From positions 119,286,691 through 119,350,690 of the forward strand of contig OX411307.1 in the NCBI GenBank assembly GCA_948150685.1: 64,000 nt of DNA. The letters are read 5' to 3'. This document shows positions 33,501-43,734 of this stretch, in pieces (within the stretch, counting starts at the first letter, position 1; each line of letters starts with the position of its first letter). This DNA is from Rhaphigaster nebulosa. Taxonomy: Eukaryota > Arthropoda > Insecta > Hemiptera > Pentatomidae. The notes under the pieces are model-generated. The model was not told the DNA's origin and did no database searches. It saw only the letters and a program-made list of their open reading frames with translations. The position numbers and the translations under genes are program-made.

Positions 33501-36500
33501 CAAATCTCTATTGTAATATTTTTCATAAAATGTATATTTGTGTTTTAATGAAAAATCCATGATATATAAACCCTTGAACCAAAACACCACCCAATTTGGC
33601 CTTAATATAATAATAAAGACAATGGTTTCATTAGTAATGCATTAATTTTTGAAAATTAACCCAATATTTTTCTAAGGTTATTTTTTTTAATGATCATTTT
33701 TTTATGAGTATATTAAGCTTGAAAATACTATTAGTTTAATTTGTCAATTGCTGTAAGCTAATTAAAATATTGATTAAAAGCTTTAGTCTTCATCTTTTTC
33801 TTATCTGCAATTTGAATAGTAGTTGTATTTAGATTGGTCATATTTACATTTGGAAAATAACAAAATATTGTTTTCCTGTAAAGATTTTTATTTTCCTAGC
33901 AACTGGTTTCATTCTACTGGAACTTCATCAGACTAACTCGGAGATTAAACTATATAAGACCCTTTACTTTTAATAAGAGGTACTTTTTCGACAATCAAAT
34001 AAAATGGGTCGTTAGGTTTATCTCTGAATTATAAAACCCAGTAGACTGAAACCGACTGTTATATAAATTAAAATTCTCGCAGGAAGACAATGTCTCGTTA
34101 TTCTCCTAATCCCAGGTTTCTGTAATATCCAACCGTAATTTAAGAATATTTACTCTTGTTAGTGGGTGGTCAAATACATAGTATTTCTAATTCACCCTTG
34201 TTGAATGTTTGAATGTTACTGAGTTTAAATTTACGCTGCTTCAGTCTTTTTTGAATTTCAGGGAGCCGATAAAGTGTGGAGATGTAGTACGACTTGAGCA
34301 TCTTTCGACATCAAAAAATCTTCATTCTCATCACTTTCAGTCTCCTTTATCTGGATATCAGGAAGTTTCTGCTTTTGGAACTAATGGTATAAATTTATTA
34401 ATTTATTTTTATTAATCTGTATTTTGATCAGCATTGCGAGGTTTTTTTTTACAGTATAACTTGTAGTTCTTCCTAAATACGAAGGTATTGGTCTCATTTC
34501 ATGTGTAGTAGAGGGTTAAGATTTGATGGTCTTTATATTACTAATCCTGTGGTCTTGGCCTTTGGCTATACCAACCCCTCCTCCCTTATTAGATTAATAG
34601 ATGTCATTTATTTTTTGGAGATTTATTCATGCCTAATTTTTATTCAATTATCTGCCCTGTCTGCATAATTTAGGCCTTCTTTAATGTGTTGCATGCAATT
34701 GTGTATGCAATAAAGGCAATTTATTTTTCACGATTAAAAAAATTAGTTTCCACCACAGCTAAAACTAATTTAATTGTTGAGAAATTAGTTACCAAACAGT
34801 AACTAATAATTAAATTATTTGTATTTTAATTGCAACTAATTTTTACACCTATTAGCTATTTAGCTAAATACCAAATTAGTTAACTAATGCCCAACTCTAG
34901 TGGAAGAAAGGAGTGTAGGGAATCAGACTGGGTGGACAACCTTTCTGACTATGCCCAAAAGGACCATGAGTAACTTGTATAGCTATACACATAATTTAAT
35001 TTTACCAAATTGTTGCGTGTATTGGATACGAAAGTACCTTTAGTTCTTTAGATATGTATCATCTCAGGTAATTACCCTTGTTTATTGCAATCAATACTGT
35101 ACTTGTGTGCATAAATTCTTCTGCGGAGGTACTGGGATGTTTTTCCCACATATTTACCCTCACAATTTAAGTATTCTCTTTGGTAAATTACATTTGACCG
35201 TTTGTCCGTGCTGTTCCTATCTTTTAGTTCGTAGAAAAGTATTACCTTAATACAATCTTTACCTAAGAAAATACTTATTTTTATTCTGACTTGAAAAATA
35301 ACTATTGGTTATGTTTTATAAATAATTTAATTAGCTCTATTTTTTATTTAGCTATATACTTCATAGTTACTAATGTAATTATTAGTGGGGGAAAAAATGG
35401 TGATTTCAGGGAATATGCTTTTAAAATTAAGTTAAATGCATAGTTTGGGTTTCTTTTTAGGTGAGGGAGATAGTGGAGACCACTGGACAATTCTTTGCGA
35501 TGGTAATGTTTGGGAACGTGATGATGAAGTAATGTTAAAACATGTGGATACATCTATGTAAGTATTTACTGAATTTCGCTTAAATATACATATGTATTAT
35601 TTTATGTAAATTATACATTATGGATACGTTAATTTGCATTAAATATAATAGAACAAAACTAGCTATCATCTTTCATTACATAATTTTATTGAGTTCCTAT
35701 TTGTGACTGCTTTGACGAGCATCTTTTAGTTGTTCCTGATGTGAGTAAGAAGAGTTGAGTGAATTGATAAGGTTTTGATTTTCTTGTTATTTTTTGGAAC
35801 CCTTTTCATTTTTTAAAAACTTATCTTGTCATTTACAGTAGGCTCCCGTATAACGCATAAGATAAATTTAATGGATTGCATAGTTTCAGATTTTTTTATT
35901 TATTAAAGTGAAAATATATTAAAGAATTTACATAAACATTACTTGAAATATTTTCAGCACCACTTACTTCTTTATGTCTTCTCTCATAATAGAACAATCA
36001 AATAGTTGTTTAAATAATTGTAGTAAGTACAATAATGTTGATACAGCAACGTTGATGAAAGCTGGTAAAGAGGTTGGCTTCAAAATAAATACAGATAAGA
36101 TGAAATTTCTGGTTAGCCACAGAAACGGTGGCGATTTTGATGATATAGATATAGGAGGGAATATGTTTGAACACGCTGAGAAATTGAAGTATTTGGGGTC
36201 TATGATTACTAGAAAAAACGAAATTTAAGAGGAAATAAAGACGGGAAATGCTTGTTATTTTTCGGTATTAACATTACTTAGGTCGCACATTTTGTCCAGA
36301 AACTTAAAAGTTAGAATATACAAAACTATTATTATCTTTCCTACAGTTCTGTACGGGTGTGAAACGTGGGCGCTAACCTTAAAGGACGACCAACGCCTTA
36401 AGGTCTTTGAGAATAAGGTATTGCGTAAAATATTTGGTCCGAAAAAAGATAAGTCAACTGGAGAATTTAGGAGGTTACACAACGCAGAATTGTGAAGCAT

Positions 36501-39300
36501 GCATCCTATTAATATAATCGAAGTGATATCATCGCGACGGTTGAAATGGGTCTTTAAAGTTATTGGGCTCAGTAACGAACAAATTCCTAAAAAGTTAATA
36601 AACACAGCTGAATGGTAAATGTCCGAAGGGTAGACCGAAACGTAGGTGGAAGGATTGTGTTAAGGGTGATCAAATTGATTTGGGTTTGGACTATAGTCGG
36701 TGGACCGAGATTTGTAGACAGCAATTGGTGGTATCGGCCATCGAACCTTTGGGTTCGCTAAGCCTTTTGTTATTATTATAAACACTATAATTCTGTGCAC
36801 TATATATGTTTGGTTCCCCTAGCTGAAAATAAATTCTAAATGTTTCCTTTTAGTTTCTATAGAAATAATTATAGTTTCCATGGAAATATTTATTTTCATT
36901 AAATAATATAAAATTAGAAATTATTAACTACAACAATTATTTAAGTTTATGCTTTTTTCGTCATTCTCCATTACCTTCCACGACTTCATATGTTAAATAT
37001 TAATTTCTCTAAAATCTTAAGCTTCCCAATGGCATAGTATACTTTCTATAAATATACTATACTATGTTTCTGGAAATTTGTTTTCAACCTGGGAAAATAT
37101 TTCCTCTTTAGTTAATTATCAAATTCTTTCATACTTTATATTTATTAATTTTTTATTACTGCTAACAATCTGAAATGGTTAATTATTTTAAATTAAAAGT
37201 ACTTTAGAGGTAACCATTTTTGAAATTCGTCATTTAAACCCTGTTAGATTATTTCAATAAGGATTAGACCAGCTGATATTAAAGACTATTTAATGTTACA
37301 TTGATATAACGAGTTTAATCAAAATTGTTAGTCTTTTTTGAGAAAATTGTAAAAATGTATAAATCGATTATATAAAGTGGCACTTTCAGTACATCAATTT
37401 TGTCGAAAAAGTTGCTGATAAATTCCTGTTGATTCCAGGTATATGCCTATCTTAAATATGTAATTTCCGTTATGTACAACTTTTCGTATTTTAGCTAGAC
37501 TTATCACATATACACACATACCATTTTGCAAAACTTGGTTATTTGGACTCAGGAAAACTTAAAATGTGTATATCTGTTAAAAACTCAACATTTTTCACGA
37601 TTGCAATGCTTTTCCTTACTATATATTTCGTATATAAGTAAGTGTAAGTAAAAAAGGGTAAGAGTTTATAAAAAGAATAATTATAAATGTTTGAAGATAT
37701 AAGAAAAAAATAATTTTATTCTAGTTAAATTAAAATTAAATTAGTCCATCAATTCAATAAAGCGCTCTTTTGAGAAGTCTATTTTAATAAAATGGGTTTC
37801 TAGCATTTTGTTTATTTCTAACCCCTTATTTATATCTTCTGAAATCAAGAGCTGGTTTGGTTCATTAAAAGACTGGAATGTGTTTTCCTCATCACTAATA
37901 GAAAGAACAATTTCCTTATTCTTTTAATTCTATTCTTCAATATCTTTATTGTAATTAATTAATTCAACAATATCTGTTTCATTCATATCATCAAATTCCT
38001 CTCAACTAATATTTCTTCCAGCTGTTATTACCTGATTCACATGTGCTTCTAATAAAGTTTGAGAACTTTCTGCAATAACGACGTTTTTTAATACAAAGAG
38101 CGTTTTCACCCGGTCCAACAATTGTCAGGGTCGGATCCAATTAAGGAGGTTTTCACATGATCCGACAATTATCAGGATCAAGTCTAACAACTCTCAGCCT
38201 TCCATGCCTTCAGTTTGAGTACAGCTTGATAAATGTTTATCATTAAAAGATAAATTTTGTATGTCCAGTTAAGCTAGAATTGAACATGCAAATCAGCAAA
38301 ATACATGATACAAAAAAAAATTTACTTCACCATACTTAAGTATAAACATTTCTATTTTTTAGTATTTGTATTATTTCTTCAATTCTTTTCTTTACCACTG
38401 AATTAAAAAAAAAAGAAAGAAGTTTCGATCGTGGCTGGAATGCATTTACTATTGAGTTATTAAAGACTTGTTATTAGTTTTTTTGTAAGTTTCTATTAAG
38501 ATTTCTCACTTTATAAGAAATCAATAAAAATAATTAAATAAAAATGATTGTATATTGTTTCTGTTGTTTTTATGCTATTTATTAATGTAGTTATTTTATG
38601 TTTGTAGCTATTAGTTAATTAGTTATTTTGTGTCGGCAGCTGGTCCGACATCCGAAATATTGAGGGGCGTCCGACTGCAGGAAATTCCAGATCCGCCTCA
38701 GGCATTTGTTAGACCATGTGACGCCCTTAGGGTTTATAGATTAATATTAATTGATTAAATGAGTAAGATGTGAGTGCTTTTAGTTTCACTGAAACCAAAT
38801 TTTCATTTATAAAGGGTTTTATTCTCATTAGGTCATTGTGTCTTTGAAAAATTGAAAAATATATTCAGTAGTATAGTTTTGTTCAAAAAATGAAAGTGGT
38901 AGTTAATAAAATATAAACTATTCAGCCTTACAAAAGTTTATGGTTGTATGGCATATAATAAAAATTTTGAATAAGATTGTGAAATTGATTCTTCAGATAC
39001 TCATACCCATTAAAGTCCACCAGGATATAAATATTAATTATATATTTACAATCTTCTAAAAAATTGATTGCGTTTCATTTTTTACTATCAAAATTCTTCA
39101 GAACAATTTTGATTTTTTTTTTCAGGTATTTATCTGTTAGTGGTGAACAATATGGACAACCGATTAGTGGACAGATGGAAGTTGTTGGAACACCTCGGGC
39201 AATGGCTTCACAGTGGAAAGCTGCTGAAGGACTTTATGTACATACTAGTGACTTCAATCCGAAAGAGAGTATTTTAAGCCATTCCCATACAGAATTATAA
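29065..39300 (+). CDS. SDF2: Stromal cell-derived factor 2-like MIR-domain protein, five exons
   Basis: SDF2/SDF2L1 proteins act in the endoplasmic reticulum lumen with BiP/ERdj3-type chaperones in protein quality control. Exons 29065-29119, 33181-33376, 34262-34386, 35461-35557 and 39126-39300 (55, 196, 125, 97, 175 bp) join with phases 1, 2, 1, 2 into 215 residues; the family is about 211-221. Residues 1-18 are a hydrophobic signal peptide. Three MIR repeats follow; diagnostic stretches are VTCGSVLKLKN, VRLHSHDVKYGKGSTQQSVT, IKCGDVVRLEH, NLHSHHFQSPLSGYQEVSAFG, DDEVMLKH and VSGEQYGQPISGQMEV. The C-terminus HTEL is a KDEL-type retention signal. Exon 2 has an alternative in-frame acceptor 6 bases upstream (33175), which would add two residues. 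Introns 1 and 4 are swollen to about 4.1 and 3.6 kb by transposons. Confidence 0.96.
30427..30500. repeat. (TA)n microsatellite
   Basis: Uninterrupted TA dinucleotide run in SDF2 intron 1. Confidence 0.95.
30560..31539. mobile_element. MITE, 980 bp, GGGTGATTCTC termini, TTAT duplication
   Basis: GGGTGATTCTCAGAAAAA at 30560 is matched inverted by the end at 31539 (one A/G difference in the first 17 bases). The flanks are TTAT at 30556-30559 and 31540-31543. The interior repeats GTGGTAATGAGA-like motifs (about 30760, 31340) and codes for nothing convincing. It lies in SDF2 intron 1. Confidence 0.85.
32067..33058. mobile_element. TTAA-flanked element, 992 bp, with captured hAT fragment
   Basis: GGCAGTCCACACACAAGTCA at 32067 is matched inverted at 33058 (GGCAGTCAGCACACAAGTCA). 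TTAA sits outside both ends (32063-32066, 33059-33062), as for piggyBac-type elements. Inside are a short piece of the neighbouring 980-bp MITE (32158-32215), a hAT-like coding fragment, and a 44-bp direct duplication of GAAATTGACATTTTGAAATC (about 32828 and 32872). It lies in SDF2 intron 1. Confidence 0.85.
32270..32503 (+). pseudogene. hAT (ZBED5/GTF2IRD2-like) transposase fragment
   Basis: The frame reads YNELSLSPQGHYVDIFRVED, then KIEAIIKNFKIWGKRVGENK, then FTNFPALL and LKNHLKKW. The LN.LNL.LQG....I..L...I.AF..KL.LW.......FP pattern is that of the middle region of ZBED5/GTF2IRD2-type hAT-derived proteins. No catalytic part is present. Confidence 0.65.
33906..33931 (-). ncRNA. Hammerhead-like motif in SDF2 intron 2
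   Basis: On the minus strand CTGATGA, one extra A, a GTTC/GAAT stem with a 5-base loop, then GAAAC. It has the canonical core boxes CTGANGA and GAAA, but one unpaired base before stem II. It is probably a relic of a retroelement terminus. Confidence 0.35.
36040..36780 (+). pseudogene. LINE 3'-end fragment in SDF2 intron 4
   Basis: Reads ATLMKAGKEVGFKINTDKMK, then KLKYLGSMITRKNEI, a stop, YFSVLTLLRSHILSRNLKVR, FPTVLYGCETWALTLKDDQR, and RLKWVFKVIGLSNEQIPKK. A (TTATTA)-type tail closes it at about 36775. These are palm-to-C-terminus landmarks of APE-type LINEs. It serves as the uninterrupted relative of the copy at 43735-46135. Confidence 0.85.
36796..37515 (+). repeat. Dispersed repeat R1, copy 1
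   Basis: The repeat is collinear with 58880-59545 in the same orientation. Shared blocks include AAATTTTAAATGTTT-like start, GGGAAAATATTTC, TAGTTAATTATCAAATTC, AAAGTGGCACTT and ATTGTACAACTTTT-like end. It begins just after the LINE tail. No coding potential is seen; possibly a nonautonomous element. Confidence 0.8.
37740..38100 (-). pseudogene. Possible transposase C-terminal fragment (pogo/Tigger-like)
   Basis: Minus-strand frames read QTLLEAHVNQVITAGRNIS, DDMNETDIVELINYNKDIEE and, after a break, SISDEENTFQSFNEPNQL ending ERFIELMD and a stop at about 37742. The acidic EDI/ELI region followed by a closing helix is reminiscent of pogo/Tigger transposase tails. This is a weak assignment. It lies in SDF2 intron 4. 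Confidence 0.3.
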
Positions 39301-40306
39301 GCCTTTTTTGCTTGCTAAGCATTGTAAGCATGCATTTCCTTTTTTAAATTATTATTTTTTTATTTTTTTTTTGTGAACTTATATTTACAAATGATATTTC
39401 AAATCTTCTAAAAAGAATATTTTCTTTATTGTAATTAATTAGTTCCTCTGTTATTTTCAAAAACTTTTATTGTATTCTTTGATTCAACAAAAAATAATTC
39501 ATCATATATGTTTTTTGTTCTCAGAATTCACTCATCAGGAATTAATCTAGTAATAACACTTAAAAATATTATTATGTTTCAAAAAACTTTTGTTGTAATA
39601 TTTGGTTCAACAAAAATATTATTCATCATTTATTGTTTTCTTCTCAGAATTGTCACACTTCACTTGATTGTTTAATTGCCACTCATCAGGAGTTAATCAA
39701 GTTCTAACAATTACAAATATTTGTGTAACACACTTTTATGATATTAGTTGAAATTTGCAAAACTTTTAATAATTATATAGTGGGCTCTGAAGTGTACCTT
39801 TTGATTTTATGTTTTGTAAAAACTTTATTTATTATTGAATCTATCATTTAATACTTAGTCATTTACTATTAAACTTAGCACTAATTATAAAAGTGATATT
39901 AGAACTTAAACTTTATACTAAATACATGACATTAAATGTCTTGTCTGTTTATATATTTGATATGTAAATAATGATTTCTTACCATAATTGTAGTATAAAT
40001 TCCCTTGGTGTATCATAAAATGTATAAATGTATCTTCCTTTTTAGAAAGATTGTTTCAGAATGTTTGGTCATGAGGTAGGCAATAGAAATAAAAAAATAA
40101 AATATTTAATTTATATTTCTTTAACTAATCTAATTTATTTCTATATAACTATGTGTCCCTCATTATATGTGCTACGTCCATACTTTCTTATGCTAGAAAT
40201 AGTTAGCTGCGGACAGGATCACATACATACCATTGATGAAAGGCATCCTGCAAAACAGGCCCTTCGAAGAAGGTGTGTGTTCCTTACGAAAATCTCTGCT
40301 ATTATA
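39301..40306. other. SDF2 3' flank
   Basis: AT-rich, with two related blocks (about 39470-39545 and 39575-39680) sharing CTTTTGTTGTAAT / TTCAACAAAAA and CTCATCAGGA. No gene is recognised. Confidence 0.4.
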
Positions 40307-40308
40307 TA

Positions 40309-41579
40309 TTGGGTTGTCCGGAAAGTTCGTAGGAAAATTTTGACAAAAATTAAAATTTATTGAAAGTTTAAAATTTATTTCTATAAATTAAATATAATTA
40401 CTGCCATTAGCGATTACCCTTTCCCAACGGCTCAGAAGGTTTATAATCCCTTTTTTTCCAAAAATCGCTGTGTTAATGTCCTAAGAACAATGTATGGTCC
40501 TTTTTTATGTCTTCTTCTGTAGTGTAGGATTTTTCTTGCAGAAAATTTTGGAGGGAACGGAAAAGGTAGTAATCTGAAGGAGCGATGTCTGGTGAATATG
40601 GTGGGTGAGGTAGAACCTCCCATCCGAAGCTCAATAAGTGCTGCCGAGTCCTAAAAGAGACATTGTCATTTTGGAATATTACACCTTTCCTATTTGTCAA
40701 CTCTGGCCGTTTTTCTTCAATTTCCGCCTTCAGTAGATTTAATTGGGCGCAGTAAAGATCAGTATTGATAATTTGGTTTGGTTGAAGGAGCTCAAAATTT
40801 ATGGGTCCCTTCCAGTCCCACCAAATACAGAGCATAATCTTCCTTGGATGCAAACTGGCCTTTGGCGTTGCTAGCGGTGCCAAGCAATCCTCATAATTTT
40901 TTCCGGCTAGTGTTACTGTATAGAATCCATTTTTCGTCACCAATCATAATTCGCTTCAAAATGGGATCCTCAACATTTTTTTTTCAGTAAGAAGTCACAA
41001 GTTGAAATTCTTTCCATACGGTTCATTTCGCTGAGCTTTATACGGTTCCTCATGGGGAACCTAAACATCATACCTACAGGTATACCCAGCCTTCTTCATA
41101 TGGTCAAAAATGGTTGATTTGCAAACATTTAATTCCACTACTATTTCGTGGACAGTAATACATGGATTGTTTGCAGCGAAAGCCATGATATCCTCGATAT
41201 CCATCGTTGAACTCCGGCCAGCCCAGGGTCTTTCAATTCGAAATCTCCAAACTTAAACCATGAAAACCACTTCTGAATAGTGCTGTCAGCAATTGAATCA
41301 TCACCATAGATAGTGCGAATCTTATTTGCAGTTTGGGGCACATTTTTTCCTTTTTTAAAAAGAAAAGCATAATTGGCAAAATGGACTCTATTGTCGCTCA
41401 CGTTAGCACAAACTGGACTTACTGAGCCTTGATAATGACAAATCAGGAATGTAAACACAGTTAATACATTGAAAATTAAAGATATATAAACAAACATAAG
41501 CTTAGCGATTCATTATGATTGAAACTATAAAAATAAAATCTTGGTTTAAAAATCTCTACGAACTTTCCGGACAACCCAA
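40309..41579 (-). mobile_element. mariner element, 1271 bp, complete ends
   Basis: Terminal inverted repeats begin TTGGGTTGTCCGGAAAGTTC at both ends and match perfectly for 24 bases. TA dinucleotides flank at 40307-40308 and 41580-41581. Length, ends and TA target are those of mariner. It lies just downstream of SDF2. Confidence 0.95.
40388..41401 (-). pseudogene. mariner transposase, inactivated
   Basis: The start codon appears mutated to GTG (41401; the family start MSDNRVHF reads VSDNRVHF). The helix-turn-helix region has GDDSIADSTIQKWFSWFKFG. After a frame break, the catalytic region has LCIWWDWKG (first Asp), FQNDNV (second Asp) and HPPYSPDIAPSDYYLF (third Asp). The spacing between the second and third Asp is 30 residues instead of 34 because about four residues after DN are deleted. 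Further frame breaks precede the C-terminal NLLSRWERVIANGSNYI ending at 40388. The protein would be dead. Confidence 0.92.
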
Positions 41580-41589
41580 TATAATAGTT

Positions 41590-43255
41590 TATGGTGTAAT
41601 TGTGGAATATTGAAATAAATTACTGCAACCAGCAGTATTTCTGTTCATAGGGTATTCACAAAAAATATATGAAATTAGTATTGGTATTGTTGCATAATCA
41701 ACAAAGATTCAAGAAATCAGAACCCATTGAATTTCAATAATTTTTTTATATTTTAACTTTAATGTAAAATATTTTTGTTTTCACTTTGTTAATCAAACAG
41801 ATTTTTAAGGCTTGTGTATGCTATTTTTTTAAAATATGTTATTATCAAACATGCTTTTGATACTTCATTTTACAATTCTAAGCAGCATTTCTGCATAACA
41901 AAATTGAAATAAATGTGCGGCTTACAGAAGTTTTGGTATCATATTGGTCATTCCGAAAAGTTTGTTGACCTCTGTTTTATATTATATGTCATTTATAAAG
42001 GAGAGCTCAAATTAAGAAGATGTAAAACAAGAAATGTCATTTATTACAAAAATTGTAGACTGAGGTATACTGATCTACTAGTAGGGATAGATATAATTTT
42101 TAGCTTAGATCAGTGCATCTCTATACCTTAGTTTTATTGAGCATAATCATAATATATGTACATATTTACAATAAAAATAAACCAGGTGGAAAACATAAAA
42201 AGTTTTAATTAACAAAAAATAGTTTTCTTCAATGTCTGATGTGGTTCCATGCGCTACCTGGTGGTAGCTATGTGTGATGACTTGAAGAGTTTTACCTGAC
42301 GGCGGGTAGATGGTAGTAACCGCTGCAATACCATCAAATATATGCAATAGGTATTAAATACGGGTTTTAGACGGAACTGAACAAATATTCGAGAAAAAAT
42401 TATATATAATAAAAAGATGTAGTTCATGAGCTTTTTTATATCGATTGCTAAAATACTTATGATTATATTGACCAACTTTATGTTCTTTACGGATGTGAAC
42501 AGGTATGTAGGGTAGAGAATAGGTAGGATGTGTGCATGAGGATGAGTCAGGGGCTACCAAAGGGAACCATTCTTCTGGCGTTATAATCCAAGAGCCCAAG
42601 AGGAGAAAGACCCTAGTTATTTCACCCCAATTTTCATATATTTGAATGTCATCTATCCCCTTTATACAGTGAAAATTTCATACCTCATCACCATACTTAT
42701 GGAGTGCCAAAAGTTCTGCAGACAAAATCAGTATCTACGGAATATATGACGTTTCCATATGAGACACGACTGAGATGAAGAATTGTTGTCAGCCTCCAGA
42801 TGGGAGCTGTACAACGATGGTACATTGTGCCTACTAGTTTTATTGTCTAAAAACGAAAAGTTGTAGCAATCGCTTTAACATATAAATAAAATGTCATGAA
42901 ATATACATCATTACTCCATTCCTCTACTAAAAATTTTATCAACGAATTTTAGAATTCATCATTCCTCAAAGCTTTAAGGACATTAGAATATCTAGTTTGT
43001 TTGCTGCCTTGATATGGAAAGCTGCATTCCTCTGTTCACCTTTTGTCTGCACAAACCTTTAATTGAAGGTGATATATAATTATCAAATATCAAAAGTACT
43101 TTCTTGACTTTCATTCTTTTTCAACATAAATTTTGCAATGCCCCTAAAATTGGAGAAAAAATCAATAATTTAATATATAAAGTGGAACCCGTCATTTATT
43201 TTCATCAATAACATTAGGAAAATTATGTTCTTACAACTTTTCTATATATCTCAGC
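41590..43255. other. AT-rich spacer
   Basis: No supported gene. Frames around 42354-42599 (minus, MGSWIITPEEWFPLVAP) look more protein-like than chance, but I recognise nothing. Confidence 0.3.
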
Positions 43256-43259
43256 TAAT

Positions 43260-43465
43260 TGTTTTTTCTTGTTTTGTGCTATGTACCATCTTCATGACAC
43301 AATGACAAAGGCACAGGTGTCAAAAGATACTCCATTACCATTTTCAAATCGAATTTGCTCTGGAGAGAGAGTTCTATCAATTGAGAGAATAGATAACTCT
43401 TCATTTTCAACTCAACTACTTTATCATTTTTCGAGTAACATCTTCAGTAGCAAATATTCTTAGAT
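43260..43465 (-). pseudogene. Fragment of the same dispersed gene family as 23.6 kb
   Basis: The minus strand reads SKFDLKMVMEYLLTPVPLSL followed by CHEDGT and a stop. It matches from memory the ..YPLTPVPLSL.H.DG. block of the multi-copy family whose later part is seen at 23610-24466. Confidence 0.5.
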
Positions 43466-43734
43466 GGGTTTTATGATTGGGACGTTCAAATCTGGAAAAA
43501 TCTGTAACACGTTCTTTCATGAAAATTACTGTTGTCAACTATTCTTTTGAATGCTCAGCTGAAATTCTTTTGTTTCATCCTTGACAGACGTGCCCGAACT
43601 AAGGTTGTATAGAAATTGCTGATCTAGTGATTCATCAAAGGGGTACATAGTTTTTTTTAAAGAATCAATGAGTAACACCTGTGTGAACAGCGTCATTTAA
43701 TGTGGAAGAAATATTAATTTGAGTAAGATAAGCG

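Noticed and set aside
35836..35990. CAGTAGGCTCCCGTATAACG as a pogo/Tigger-type end
   Set aside because: It resembles such ends, but no inverted partner or TA pair could be located nearby.
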